Shown here one piece after another: positions 20,606 to 32,229 of a stretch of DNA of 64,000 nt. The stretch's first letter is position 1; the number at the start of each line of letters is the position of its first letter. This stretch comes from Chaetomium olivaceum (Eukaryota; Ascomycota; Sordariomycetes; Sordariales; Chaetomiaceae), in assembly GCA_039881045.1 (NCBI GenBank), contig JAYWVB010000030.1:248001-312000 (forward strand), written 5' to 3'. Below the pieces are notes generated by a model. That model saw nothing but the letters and a program-made list of their open reading frames with translations. It did no database searches and had not been told where the DNA came from. Position numbers and translations under genes: made by a program.

Positions 20606-23600
20606 ATGGAGGCCGCTAGGAAGCCTAATGAGGAGGAGCAAACGTTCGTCTATCAAGATGCCGACATCGAGGATGAGAGTGAGATACCAGGTGGCGCGGC
20701 CACGGCAGCCGAAGGAAAGGAAGGAGAAACCCACGCCCCAATCGGGGGTCGCGCGACGCCTTCGATTAGTTCCACGATTTCCCTTTCACCCGAATCCCCC
20801 GTTTTCGTCCCCCTGAGAAGGGGGATTGACATTCCCTACTCCGACGCGGAAAACTCCGACGACTCCGGAACCACCCAGCGCACCGCGAGTGCCTCAGAAT
20901 CGTGGAGTATTTACGATGTCGATTCCGACCAAGACGATTTAGGAGCAACAGGGGAGGCGTTGCCCCAGGAGTGGGTTCGTCCAAAGGCCGCCCTGGACGA
21001 CGGCACAGCGACAGAGCTGGTCGTTGCCCACTCGATCGAACACCGCGTCTTCAAGTCTGGACCGGAAATGATCGCCCTCGTCTGCTCTTCTGGACCACCA
21101 CCAGCAATCCCCACCGCTCAAGAACAACAGCCCCATGCGCACTTGTTCAGATGGCTGTGAGTCGGGACCGTGGGAACTGGAGTACCACGATCGATACCTT
21201 GCCAGTGCCGAAAAAGTTTTTCCCGTGCTGACCCGCGTAGACACGTTCAGGACCGCACTTCTAGAAACGATCCCGAGCATGCATTGCAGACATTCGAGGT
21301 GAGTTTTCCCGTTCAATTGCCAGCCCTGGATTTTGAGGTTGATATCGACAACCTCATGCAAAGGGCCTCGTCATGAATTGCCCTTTCATCTTGCCACGAG
21401 TTCGAACGGCAGCCTTGCTGTTCCTCCGCAACGAGGTGAGGGAATCCATCAAGAAGGGCATGGCGCAGCGTACCAGCGGGGGATTTGTTGAAGAGGAGCT
21501 CGAGTCGAATACCAGACAACCGAAGTTCATGTCCCTGTCTCTGGAGGTGAGGAACTTCTTGGTTTTGGAAACACTGGGAGCGGGCGCTTCATATACTCGT
21601 GCTTTGGTAAGGCCGGTTCGTGGATATGATGTCGAGAATGAACAGGAGATGAACCAAGCGATGCGCAAAATGGGAGCGGGACGCCGATCTGAGGTCCTTC
21701 GGATGGCCAGCCTCTGGTGCTTTTCATTGGGTCCAGGTGTGTACCTACCTACATAAATACTTGCAAGGAAGTCCTCTTACTGGCTGGGAGCTAACAAGAC
21801 GCCCAGGAATTCTCATCACCATCTGCTGCAAGCCAATGGCCGACATCCTCGGAGGCCTGGTTGAGATCGATGACCGCGTCGGTCGCGGCTTCTACAACGT
21901 CCAGGTGAAGCTCCATACTGGCGAACTTGGCTGCCATATCATTGTTGACCCCCAGTGCAGCTATGTGGTAAGATAGCGTCACGAGATCTCGGCCCTGCCT
22001 ACCTAGGTGTCTGAACTAAATCATCTCAGGACTTCCTTCAGCATGCCGTTGCTGTGGCCGCGTCGGGAACAAGCGTGCGGGATGCCACAAAATACGACCT
22101 CCTACACAATCCCCAGAGCTTAGATGATGCCGACGGCCTTGAAATTCTGACGCCGTCTATGTGGCTGGAACTTCTCGCTTCTGGCGCCGTGGAGACAGGC
22201 ATCTTTCACGTGAAGGCCAAATTCCGAGCCAGGTCACGCGAAAGGAGGCCATACAACCACACACAAACATATGGCACCCACTCGCAAAGGCGGCAACGCC
22301 GAGAGCTGGAGGTGGAGATGGAGCGCGGCGCGCCGGCATATTCACGGGGGCTTAGCCCGTCCGCTGTTTCCCATCACGAGGCCTCCATGATTAAATGGCG
22401 CAACGAAAGCGACGGGGTCCCCAGGGATAGGACCAAACGAGCCTTGCCATCGGCGGTGGACCGCTATTACGACAGGTCTGGGGTGCACATTAATAGTGGT
22501 AGGATCCGGCAGAGCGTCCCGGTGCAACCTCGTGCAGACTATTTCGGAGACGCGAGACAAAGTAACGAGACATCGGAGCGTGCAGGGGGCCGCCCTTACG
22601 GCAAATCCCAGGCGCAGGGTGACGAACCACCCGATGGCTCTCATGCTCGCCGGACCCGGCGGGGTTACCAGGCGGAATCTACTGGAGATCTTGTTCCTCG
22701 AGGCTCGGGACTGGACACTGACGGATCCCAGAGACGGAGGGTGCCGGAACCAGACATGCCAGCACGGAAAAGCTCTGGAGCCGTCACGGCTCCCTTTTTC
22801 ACATGGCAGGTCCGAAGCGATAAGGATACCGCCGGTGTCCGAGTCGGCCACGAAGCTCGGAGCGGGCAACGTCTCAATGCCACACAGGCCACAAACAAGA
22901 ATGTGGCTCGCATCCTTGCGAGAATCAACGAATCACTCACCGCCGACAGGTCTGGAGTCGGGGGGCTCTATTCTCGAGCCTATACGTGTACCAAGGAGAA
23001 CCTCCTTGAGCGCCACCCCTACCTGACGAGGGGGGCACCGCAGAAGGGCGGGACGGAGCAACGCCATCCGGATCAGACAAAAAGAGGACATGTTGGAGAC
23101 AAGGAGGGCTCTTCCACAGGGGCACCCGATTCACGCCAGCCCGACCCGCAACCCTCAAACGACCACTCACCGCCTGCAGTCAGCCTGCGACACCAAGCAG
23201 AAGCACTGAGCCGACAGCTTTTTGACATATCGGACGCAATCATCGGGGAATTTCTCCCCATGGATGAGCATTGGCGACACCATGTTGTGTGCACGCGGTT
23301 CTGGGGCACTGTCGATGAGCATCTCCGTGTACGTTGAGAGCAAAATGCCCATTCATGATTCGAGACATGAGGTACTTTGGAAGAATGATCAAATGCTGAC
23401 CACAGCGTCCCCAAACGCAGCAACTCCGCTGGTCCACCGAACATTCGAAAACGCTCTGGACAATTCGAGACTTCGACGCCAGTCCGTTATCTGGGGCCTG
23501 GACAATGATAACTGCGAAGAAATCGTATCGGGAGTGCTCGACTTGCTCATCCCCTGACGACAACAAATACCCCTCAGCATCAAGTGCGCTGGAGCACCTG

Positions 23601-25314
23601 CACACGGTCCACTTCGAATGTTCAGATGTCGAAAAGGGCGCTGCCAGAGCAGAGCAGAGGCCATTCGACGACCCCTGCTATGCCTATGTCCGACCCCTGG
23701 AAGACACACCTGAATTGGAGTCGGAGATTGCAGCCACGACGAAGGACTTCGTCGACAGTCTCGCCGACGTCTCGGGAAAGCTCAACAAGCTGCACTGGCT
23801 CGTTGCTACCAACTCTAGAGATCGTCAACGGCAGCGTCGAGGTGGTGCAACTGGGCCGTCAGCGTCCCCTCAAACCCCTGAAGAAGGTCCAACCTTACCT
23901 CCGCTGCCACGAAGCTTGGTCTACCTTTTTGAAGAGCTTGTTATATATTATGTTCTGCAAGCAAAACGACTGTCCCTCGAAAACCGTGCCGTCGCCGTCG
24001 CCCTCCACGACGAATCCCAAGGCCGCCAATTCTACGTCCGAAGCGCCAGACTGCAGGAACGCTGCTCCGACAAGCGGAGCCAGCTTCAAGAACAAATGAA
24101 ACAGGGCCGGAGGGACATTATACTTGCCCGGGGCAATCCCAAGGCGCACGGGGACCCAAACGCGGCGCTGGGCACTATGGCCTTTGACACCACGTCGTTC
24201 CTGAGGGTTCTGCCGCTTTCCATCGCGGACTGCAGCTTCGCCATGCGGATTCCGCGGGGGTCATCCGACCGCGGGAAATACCTGGCGGGCTCCGAAGACT
24301 CCTGGTGGGATGTCATGGGCTTGTACGAGGAGCACAGCAAGCGCCTGCACCATGAAGCCGCCAGACGTCCGCGACGGCGTCTGCTCCTCGATATCCAGGC
24401 CTTCCAGGATGAGCTGGACGCCTTTATATCGCTGTTGGGGTCCGCACGGACTTCGATTGGAAGGTGAGAAGTCCCCCATGTGAGATGAAATGGTGAAGCT
24501 TTGTCGTGGCAACATAACCAACATAACCAACACTAACACTTGTGTGCCTGTGTGTGGCGTCAAGCTTACTCGAACACTTTCCCATGTTCAATGGCGAGTC
24601 AGAAGAAAATCGTGTGTGGTACGACAGATACCGCGAACCGAGGACTTGTAAGGCGGAGCATGACTACTTGACCAAGCGACAGGATTCACTGAAGGCGAAA
24701 AATGACGAGGTGCGTGAGCTTTATAACTCGACCGAGGCGCTGCGGGAACGTGTGAAGCAGACGCTTGAAATCATGGACGAGGGCCACGGTAAGGCCATTC
24801 GGGTGTTTACCTTTGTGACGGTATTCTTCTTGCCCATGTGAGTTTCCATACTCCTTCCACTGGCACTGTCCGCTGCTATCACCCCTTGCCGCTAACTGCA
24901 ACGTTTAGGACATACATCTCTGGGTTTTTCGGCATGAACACATCCGACATTCGGGACATTGACGCTGGCCAGTCTCTTTACTGGACGATTGCCATTCCCG
25001 TCACTGCCCTTGTTTTGGCATTGGCCTTCGTTTACGGGTATAGGGGTGATGAAATAGGTGACTGGATCCATGATAGAGTCCAGCACGTACGACAATTGCT
25101 GCTGAGACCACATGCCCAGACGGTAGATCGAGGGAGGGGATTGATAGGTTCCACTGGCAAGGAACTTGGAGATACCAGAATGAAATGGCCAATGGTTGAG
25201 GCGGGCGTGAAGGAGACCTGGAAAGCGGTCAAGTATCTCATCAGGCCTCGGGCAAGAGAGAGGGACCGAGAAGTGATGAGGCGGTCGACATTTCAGACTG
25301 ACGGACTTCCGTAG
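20606..25314 (+). CDS. CorA-like (Mg2+ transporter-like) membrane protein with very long soluble N-terminus
   Basis: Multi-exon gene. Firm junctions: exon to 21736 joined to 21807-21967, then 22030-23328, 23421-24463, 24565-24837 and 24909-25314, all in matching phase. The first part (20606 to about 21430) has at least two unresolved junctions. The C-terminus has two membrane spans (FTFVTVFFLPMTYISGFFG and LYWTIAIPVTALVLALAFV) with the CorA signature GMN straight after the first, in YISGFFGMN. The ~1,200 residues before it are soluble: an acidic start, a segment WELEYHDRYLASAEKVFPVL, a disordered Arg/Ser-rich block (about 22230-23200), and a helical region before the spans. Fungi have many such GMN proteins whose transport activity is unproven. 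The ATG at 20606 is the first in frame. Confidence 0.8.
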
Positions 25315-25935
25315 AGCAGCTCTTGATCGTTTCCAGCGACCGAACCGCGGGGGGATATCCCGGCCAGTGATAAAGAAAAACGTAAAAAAGCCAAAAGAAC
25401 AAGTGCGCCTAGGTTTGAACCCAGGACCATCACATCAGTTACGGGGGGTCACCAGTCACCCATCTATTCAGCAGCGTTTGAATAAACCGTAAACTGCCCT
25501 AGCTGATGGCTATGCCAATTACACCGATTGAGTCTGAAAGCCATAACATGACAGCAATCTCGGTCAACCTTTGTTGGGGTTCACAAATGGGAAGATAAGC
25601 TGCCATTGATGCTAAGTACACGCATCGAAGACAATCGGGCTCCATAACCATGCACAATAACTCTTAACGACCCGACCCAACAGCCATCTTGCAGCGGCCC
25701 TGTCGCCGGGAAACCCCCACACACACCTATCGAGTCTTGACTTTTACCCCCGATCCCACAAACAACCATCCTGCGACTCCATCCCTCCAGCTCCAACCCC
25801 CAGGGCCCACGTTATTCTAGGTTTTAACACCCCATCGTCTAGCCTTGAACCTTGCCTTGATTCAGTGTATCACAACCAGGAGCAGGTTTCATATACTGTG
25901 CCAGCGTTGTGTTCGCGTACACAACCAAGACGCGG
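25315..25935. other. Intergenic with a tRNA-like 3' fragment
   Basis: Between two convergent 3' ends. No gene supported. It contains the tRNA-like relic listed separately. Confidence 0.5.
25401..25428 (-). other. tRNA-like T-arm and acceptor relic
   Basis: On the minus strand the text GGTCCTGGGTTCAAACC and then TAGGCGCACTT resembles the T-arm and 3' acceptor strand of a tRNA. No convincing D-arm, anticodon stem or pairing 5' acceptor strand lies upstream, so it is a fragment or the end of a tRNA-derived repeat. Confidence 0.3.
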
Positions 25936-26748
25936 TCATTCGTCAATGTTGTCGAGATGGAGCCCGGGGCCCGATATCCGGAAGGACCGGGGGCCATGCG
26001 GCCATCGAGGGAACCGCTGTCGTATCTCGGACATGCACGACGCCTCCCACGCGGCGCGGCGTAATTCTGCCTTGAGAGACTGGGTCATGGGTCCCTCGTC
26101 CCGGTCGACCCAGTATCGCGGCGGGGTCGTGGTAAGGGCCCGCTGCGATCGCCGCGCCGCCGCGGCTAAGTTGTCCGCCAGGGCGTGGGGTTTGATCGCA
26201 TGTTTGTGTCCGGGTATCCAGTGGAGCTCCAGACGAACGTCGACACCGTGTTTGTGGATCATCTTCGATTGCTGGAGGATCGACCTCAGCACCGGGGCGG
26301 CCATTGTGAAAAAATCGAGGTCGAGTACTCCAGTCCCTTGTATAAACGCCAGATTGCGTTGGTTATCGTTGAAGATGCGAACGACAACCGTCTTTCCGGC
26401 GAGCGATGGAGAGTCGGCGTGCCTTTCCAGCTGCTGTGAGGCAACATGAAGACACTCCAACACCGAGAGGAGTTCGCCCACCCTGTGGTCGTATAGAACT
26501 TGGATTGGCCAAGCTGCTTGGTACACTTGGCGACTCCCGTTGCCTCCCCCCGTGGCGGGCAACCAATTTCTAAAGACAACCGCAATTCCCCCAGAGTTCA
26601 ACGCCGGCACCTTCGACGCGTCGCAGAACAGGTTTAGGTGGATGTACTTTGTTGTCGATAGAGACTCGGCTGCCCAAGCCGCGTACCGCACCGCGTCGTT
26701 GCGGTCGTGTTGGATAAACACCCCCCCTTGGAACAGAGGGGATGCCAT
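25936..26748 (-). CDS. Stand-alone RNase H-like protein, copy 1
   Basis: Single-exon gene of 270 residues, with ATG at 26748 chosen because it aligns with the starts of two paralogues. It has an RNase H fold pattern with all acidic active-site positions kept: Asp43 in LNLFCDAS, Glu92 in VGELLSVLE, Asp128 in VVVRIFNDN and Asp192 in ALADNLAAAAR, plus the catalytic-loop His181 in HWIPGHKH. RNase H enzymes cut the RNA strand of RNA-DNA hybrids. Unlike retrotransposon RNase H there is no reverse transcriptase, integrase or gag next to it, and unlike cellular RNase H1 there is no hybrid-binding domain. The C-terminal ~60 residues are variable. Biochemical activity is inferred, not shown. It lies divergent to copy 2. 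Confidence 0.82.
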   Translation of the reverse strand: MASPLFQGGVFIQHDRNDAVRYAAWAAESLSTTKYIHLNLFCDASKVPALNSGGIAVVFRNWLPATGGGNGSRQVYQAAWPIQVLYDHRVGELLSVLECLHVASQQLERHADSPSLAGKTVVVRIFNDNQRNLAFIQGTGVLDLDFFTMAAPVLRSILQQSKMIHKHGVDVRLELHWIPGHKHAIKPHALADNLAAAARRSQRALTTTPPRYWVDRDEGPMTQSLKAELRRAAWEASCMSEIRQRFPRWPHGPRSFRISGPGLHLDNIDE

Positions 26749-28198
26749 GACGGCAGAGTTTCGCAAGTCGGCTGGAGGTATAACTGTGGCAACTCCGAGT
26801 TAGCTAAACCGCTTGACAAGATGCTGCCGCCATCGCCTCTCCAAATCCCCAAGCGCCAGACCCAAGACGATCATGGCACTTGAACTCAGTGACGGCCATG
26901 CGTGGAATGGCCTTGCTTTTCCCAGCCGTCGGGACCCGTCCCGCACACGCGGAAACATGCGATGAAAAGACGCTGCGCGTCATTAATTCATTGCCAAATG
27001 CTTGACTGGGACTTTGCCATCTGAAGGGTGACCAGTTTGCGCAGCCCACGGGGACGTTCCCGTTATCGAAATGGTATTCCGAAGGGCTGGGCCGCCCGGA
27101 CGGACCACAAGTCCCTCGAGAGGGCGCGGTGATTAGCTGGCCAGCAAGCGTTGTTGTCTCAAACTGGACGGGACTGCTTTGGATTAGGCTTTCCTCTCTG
27201 GTGTGGAGAGAAGATACAGTTGGGGTGCTAAAGGATAGAGAATGCTTCAAGTTGAAAACCAGGCACTTACTGGGCCGTCAGACCGGATCCCTTTTGGGTT
27301 TTTCTGTCACACCATCTCAAGTTAGATACAGCTTTTAGTACGTCGTGAGTAAGACGGGCAAGGGATAGTCTGTCGGTGCGCAACGGGGTGGTGAAGTGGG
27401 AACATGATGAGACCGGCCTCTGGTCGGGTACCTTGAGCCTGCCCACTCGGTAGACGACGACGCGTGAGATAATATTGCGCGAGCGGGAGTTCGCAATTCG
27501 AGATACTCTGGCGAGAATAATGAAAGAAATAATAACTGTCTGGGCGACCACGGAAAGAAGTCTGGGCTGTCCAGAAGAAGCGTTGACTTCGATGGTGTGT
27601 TGATTTGGTGAGAGTTCAGTGTTTGACGCGTTGTGAGTGGGATAACTATTTTAACGGTAAGAAATCGCAAGCATGGCAAGAAGCAAGAAAGCACCGAAAG
27701 TATGTGCACCCAGCTATGAACAATCGCTTCCGTCCAACATCACCAAGTAGTTAGCACCACCTTGTATCCAACATCTCTTAACAATATCCATAAGGATTTA
27801 GACAAAGTCTCTTGTCTCAGGGCAGATGCCCTCATTCTCTTTCTGCTGCCGAGGGTGACTGCTCTGAATGAGTGGCTCCTCCGAGCTCTTCCGTCCCAAA
27901 TACTGTGTTGTGGTTTTGCTTACTTTATGCTTATGGCGCGTTCACAGGTTGACTGGCCCTGCTATTCCACCTGTCACGCTTTGGTTTCGGCCACAGCGGT
28001 TCACGTCCCGAACACCCCTGAACTCCCTGTCCAAGACCATTGTACAGTCAAGCTACCTAGAGCCGCTGTGAATCTGGCCTCCATGGTTGCCTACCTACGG
28101 TGATCAATTAAATACCATCTTGCCTTCCTCTCTTCAGTCCATGGAAAGTATTTTTTCCCCACACCATTGCTCCGCCAATCCCACGATAACCGAATAAG
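26749..28198. other. Intergenic between divergent RNase H-like copies 1 and 2
   Basis: Carries two divergent promoters. Frames such as 26804-27250 on minus continue upstream of copy 1 but have no domain and are probably leader sequence. No transposon ends recognised. Confidence 0.45.
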
Positions 28199-29086
28199 AT
28201 GCCGATTTTCTACACCGAGCCTCCGTCTCAGTTTGCCGGCTGGATTTGCATACAGGATGATCCCGCAAAGGCAATCATCCAAGCGACCTGGGCATCTTCT
28301 CAGCCACCATCGTTTAGTTATGTTCACATCAATCTGTTTTGCGACTGTTCAAAATCCACGACATCGAACCAGGGTGGCATTGCGGTGGCATATCGGGCCT
28401 GGTTACCCGGAGTCTCCTCGACTGGCGTGATCACAGCGGCCTGGCCCGTCGACCCTTTGTACAACACTACTGTGGGCGAGTTGCTCGCCATATCGGAATG
28501 CATAGCCATCGCCACTCGGCAAATTTGCCAATCTGCTCAATTCCGTTTACCAACTTCCCAACCAGTTGTAGTCAGGATTTTCAGTGATTCTCGAGGCGGC
28601 CTGGCCCATCTGCAGGGCCTACCAGCCCTTCGCCACGACATAAATCTCCTGGCCAGACCGGTCCTGGATCACATTGCCTCACAATCTGCCGCTCTCCACC
28701 AGCTAGGCGCCAACGTCCATTTGGAACTGCATTGGATCCCTGGACACGGACACGAAGTGCAACCGCATGTCGTGGCAGACACTTACTCGCGTTCTGCTAG
28801 GATTCGCCAGACTGCGTATTCGACCGTCACCGGAAACCACTGGCAGCTCCCCGAAGAGCCTCCTGTCTTTCAGTACTTGCGCCAACAGCTAGCTGACGCA
28901 GCCTCTGAAGCAGCCGTTTACATGAACGGGCTGGACGGTGATCGACCATCCCCTACCGTCATCAGGTCGGCTCCAACTCCCCGAGCTCTACCAAAACAAG
29001 ACTGGAGAACCACCTACGGTCAGGGTGGGCAAAAAATATTCGTTTTGGGCAAAATCAATATTACTAAGCAATCGAATAGTTATTGA
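28199..29086 (+). CDS. Stand-alone RNase H-like protein, copy 2, with transposon-derived C-terminus
   Basis: Open frame of 295 codons. Residues 1-274 are native and align with copies 1 and 3: Asp49 in INLFCDCS, Glu94 in VGELLAISE, Asp130 in VVRIFSDS, His183 in HWIPGHGH and Asp194 in VVADTYSRSAR, so the presumed catalytic set is intact. At 29021 a hAT element begins inside the frame. The last 21 residues (starting QGGQKIF) are translated from its terminal repeat and end at a stop at 29084-29086. Past the element, at 31285-31434, the same frame continues for 49 codons, so the uninterrupted gene was probably longer or had an intron donor there (GGTAAGC). Since the paralogues are only 270 residues long, the shortened protein may still fold. 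Confidence 0.8.
   Translation: MPIFYTEPPSQFAGWICIQDDPAKAIIQATWASSQPPSFSYVHINLFCDCSKSTTSNQGGIAVAYRAWLPGVSSTGVITAAWPVDPLYNTTVGELLAISECIAIATRQICQSAQFRLPTSQPVVVRIFSDSRGGLAHLQGLPALRHDINLLARPVLDHIASQSAALHQLGANVHLELHWIPGHGHEVQPHVVADTYSRSARIRQTAYSTVTGNHWQLPEEPPVFQYLRQQLADAASEAAVYMNGLDGDRPSPTVIRSAPTPRALPKQDWRTTYGQGGQKIFVLGKINITKQSNSY
29013..29020 (+). repeat. hAT target-site duplication, left copy
   Basis: CCTACGGT directly precedes the left terminal repeat. The right-hand partner at 31277-31284 is CCTGCGGT, seven of eight bases identical. Eight bases is the standard hAT duplication length. Confidence 0.85.
29021..29037 (+). repeat. hAT left terminal inverted repeat
   Basis: CAGGGTGGGCAAAAAAT matches the reverse complement of the right end with one mismatch over the first 17 bases. 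Confidence 0.88.
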
Positions 29087-29115
29087 TTCAAAATGTGGAA
29101 AATATCTCATCCTGC

Positions 29116-31109
29116 TTAGTCATCGTCAATATTTCCAGCCCCTGCAAACTCCCCAATCAATCCTGACCTCTTCCAATGCTTCAAACACTCGAGCATCTCA
29201 ATAGTCCCTTCCCTTAGTTGCATTCTTTCCCAAGATATCGTACGGCGAGCCCCAGAAAACACCCGCTCGGACTCTGCGCTCATCGCTGGGATTGATAGAA
29301 TGTTGATCGCGAATTGTGAGAGCCTTGGCCAACGTTTCCGTTGCTGAGAATCCAACCACCAGGACAGCGCTGACTTGTCGATAAGGATTGCATGCTCCGA
29401 TGTATATTCTTCGAGATCATCTTTGCTGTGCGGCCGTGGGAAGTTGGCGAGATTCCGAGCGAAGATGTCGTAGTCGTCGTCAAGATCTTTTACTTGTTCA
29501 AAAGGTGGAGCCAATGATGGGATGAAATCTTGGTTCTTGAAGTGATCCCATAATGTTTTGACAGCTTGGACAGCCGGTCGCACCCATTTCTTATCCCAAT
29601 TGTGTTTGAGATACCCAATCCGCCGAGAAGGGTGCAGCATAATGGCCGCTGCGTAGTATGGCGAGTCCTCGGTCTTCAGGTAATATTTGTCGAAGGCTGC
29701 CCAGCTCCTTTGAACCCGAGAAGAGAAGAAAGTGTTCTCTTTAAAAGTGTCAAGACTCTTCTTGAAGTGCTGAACCAGAATATCCATGGTGAAAAGAACT
29801 CGGTCAATAGTTGCAAGATCTCCTTCCGTCTCCTTGGTAGCGCGGTAGAATGGCTTCAAGAATGAGAGGACTGATCGAAGGGTTTCCCAGTCTTGTGGAG
29901 ATAAGAAGTCGTTCTGGAGATCATCGTACCAAACTTTTGAGTAAGAGTCAATAGCTGACTCCTTCTCAATGGCGACCTTGAGCATTTCGTACCAGATATT
30001 CCACCTGGTGCTATTGTCGAGGGGGATATTGCGAGTGGCGAGTTCCATGAACTGCCGAGCTCGACTAGGGGAACCACGGGTGTGAACGACAATGTTGTGA
30101 AGCTTGCCAAGAGGGCCAAAGTTTCGAAGGGAGATCTTTCTCTTCTCCAAGGGATCTTCTTCTTCATTCTCTTCCTCCATTCCTTCCTCCAGTTCTTGAA
30201 AAAGAAAGGCTTGAACTGCCAAGTTGATAACATGGCCATTGCACCGAATCCGATTATCTGATGCCACCCATGTTGACCCTCCCTCCTCAAGAATGGAGCC
30301 AAGTAATCGGCAAAGCTTGTCGTTTGAGGAGGCATTATCGCTGATGATTGCGCCGAGTTTTTGATGAATCCCATAATCTTTGAGAACCGAAAGAGAGCTT
30401 CGCATTGAGAGTCGGCGTGATGTGAAGAAATCGAAGGAAGTCCGATCAATGCCTTGGAAAGCCTCTCCGTTTCGCGATCCACAAATTGAGCACAAATCCC
30501 AAGGAACAGCTTCCTATTTGGAGAAGTCCATACGTCGAGAGAGATATGGATCGTTGATAGAGATGACTGAAGCCTTTTCCGCACAAGGTCTTTATGAGAG
30601 AGCCATGACTTTTCGATTTGGCTTTTGATTCCAGAATGCGAAGAGATGATCTCGTTTGACGCCGTTGGATTGAGTGCTTTGCAAAGGGCATGAAACTCTG
30701 AGCTTTCGACGAGTCGGAAGGAGAGGCTGTGCACAACAATGAGAGTGATGATTGCCTCGGTGTGACCTCTTTGTGAGAGCCTTCTTGAGAATTTGAGTGT
30801 CTAGCTCAGAGTTTTGATTTGTGACTGATGCCTGGTTGTATGTAGATTATTTTGCAATGTAAGGCTGCTCAGTGAATCAACCGCGCGGGAGGCGCTGAGA
30901 ACAATGCCATGTTTGGAGGAAAGGTGTTGTTTGAAGTTGGAGGTGTTCTGAGCGCCGTAAGAAGCGCAATATTTGCAATAGAGCATCCGATTTTTGCCCT
31001 TGTGCGTTGGCTCATCTGCTCGAGGCGGTCGACTGTGGTCTTTTGCAGTTTGACTTGCACTAATCGATGTTTCCTTGGATGCTAAAGAATACTCAGAAAG
31101 GAAAGACAT
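29116..31109 (-). pseudogene. hAT transposase with N-terminal BED zinc finger, frameshifted
   Basis: From ATG at 31109, a BED-type finger appears (CKYCASYGAQNTSNFKQHLS then SKHG, a C2H2-like set). The transposase core follows in other frames: ISLDVWTSPNRKLFLGI (first catalytic Asp region), GAIISDNASSND (second Asp region), then NIPLDNSTRWNIWYEML. The C-terminal hAT dimerisation domain is complete: FAINILSIPAMSAESERVFS and ISWERMQL. The frame changes at least three times: near 30845, near 30755 at a GG, and at a CC at 30387-30388 (plus-strand view). Each is one base, and the last two are in short homopolymers. No stop mutations typical of RIP were noted. Total coding length fits an ordinary hAT transposase of about 650-660 residues. 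Confidence 0.82.
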
Positions 31110-31259
31110 CTTTCCCCTAACTAGGTAGTACCTTTGAGGTGTTTCGGAAGGTTGATGAGCGGGGTTGGAGCACGGGCCCAGAAATATTTTCGAATATTGA
31201 AAATATTCGATTAGTCATCAATAAAAATAACTATTGATTTTTGACCAATTGAATATTTT

Positions 31260-31276
31260 ATTTATTGCCCACCCTG
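31260..31276 (-). repeat. hAT right terminal inverted repeat
   Basis: Ends ...TTGCCCACCCTG, the inverted partner of the left end. Confidence 0.88.
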
Positions 31277-31284
31277 CCTGCGGT
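31277..31284 (+). repeat. hAT target-site duplication, right copy
   Basis: CCTGCGGT directly follows the right terminal repeat and matches the left copy except one A-to-G difference. Confidence 0.85.
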
Positions 31285-32229
31285 AAGCAACATGAGACCT
31301 GCATGGATGTTACACCGACCACAGAAGCGAATGCTATGCTTGACAAGCAAAGCAACCTACACAAGGCAGACGAGAGCAAGGAGGCGAACCTGAATCGGAT
31401 GTGTCTACAGCACGGCGGAGGTGGAGCGGAATGACTTGGCCGAAAGGACTTCCGTCCATGTCGCAAACAAGACAAAGGAATCAAAGCTACAACCCAAGAC
31501 AAGCTCAATGTACCACACCACGACGGGCAAGAACAAAACAACAACTAGGTTAAGGAAGGAGTCAGAGCGCAAATCCGGCACCGCACCAGCTTACCCACAC
31601 ATCATTTTCTCCGTCAACGGAAGGACTAGATCCCGGCTATGTTGTTCTGTTTGGGTCTGTAATTTAACAAAAACAAGGATGGTCAATAATTCTACGTCTC
31701 CCTGTCGTGACGCCTTTCTTTGATAAGACTCAAAGCAGGGACCGTGTGAATAACCCAAACTCGCCCTGGAAATGGCTTGAACAACCGCTAGCTGGCAAAG
31801 ACTCCAGCAACTAAACTTGAACAATGGGTTTGTTGTGCGTTCAATGGGAATACAATATAAACGCACAGTCGGCTTGTTTTTACCAACTTGCTACTATTGG
31901 CAACACAACACCAAGGATTTCGATAATATAACACCGTGGACTTTCGACAAAATAGAAGGGAAAGTAGCTTCAAAAGGGAAAAGAAAACACAAAATCACCA
32001 GGTAAAGTTAACATCTGCTATTAGAAGCTGTTGACACAGAACAGGGTTTCAAAGGCTACAACTTCTGATACCTCTCGCTTCAACACATGGTAACTACAAC
32101 ACAGGGCGCACCCGAGTTAATTATTGCCAGAAGAGCGGAAGCGGTCGACAAGGTCAAGTATCGGTAAGCCACTAAACAGGAGTATCAGGTGCTGACAGTC
32201 TAGTATATACCTATCCCAAATCACCAGGC
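31285..32229. other. Severed tail of RNase H-like copy 2, then intergenic
   Basis: Bases 31285-31434 remain open in the copy 2 reading frame and look like the orphaned original 3' part. The rest to 32229 has no supported gene and should carry the promoter of copy 3. Confidence 0.5.

Larger units (their letters stand above)
29021..31276 (-). mobile_element. hAT-superfamily DNA transposon, 2,256 bases, ends recognisable
   Basis: Both ends carry the terminal inverted repeat CAGGGTGGGCAA-n-AAATA (left starts 29021, right ends 31276), and a looser inverted similarity continues for about 60 bases inward (TCAATA, ATCGAATA words). An 8-base target duplication flanks it. The single gene inside, on the minus strand, is a BED zinc finger plus hAT transposase. 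Cut-and-paste elements of this superfamily move through a DDE transposase. The coding frame carries several one-base shifts, so this copy may be non-autonomous unless those are sequence errors. The ends look intact enough for mobilisation in trans. It sits inside the 3' part of RNase H-like copy 2. Confidence 0.92.
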
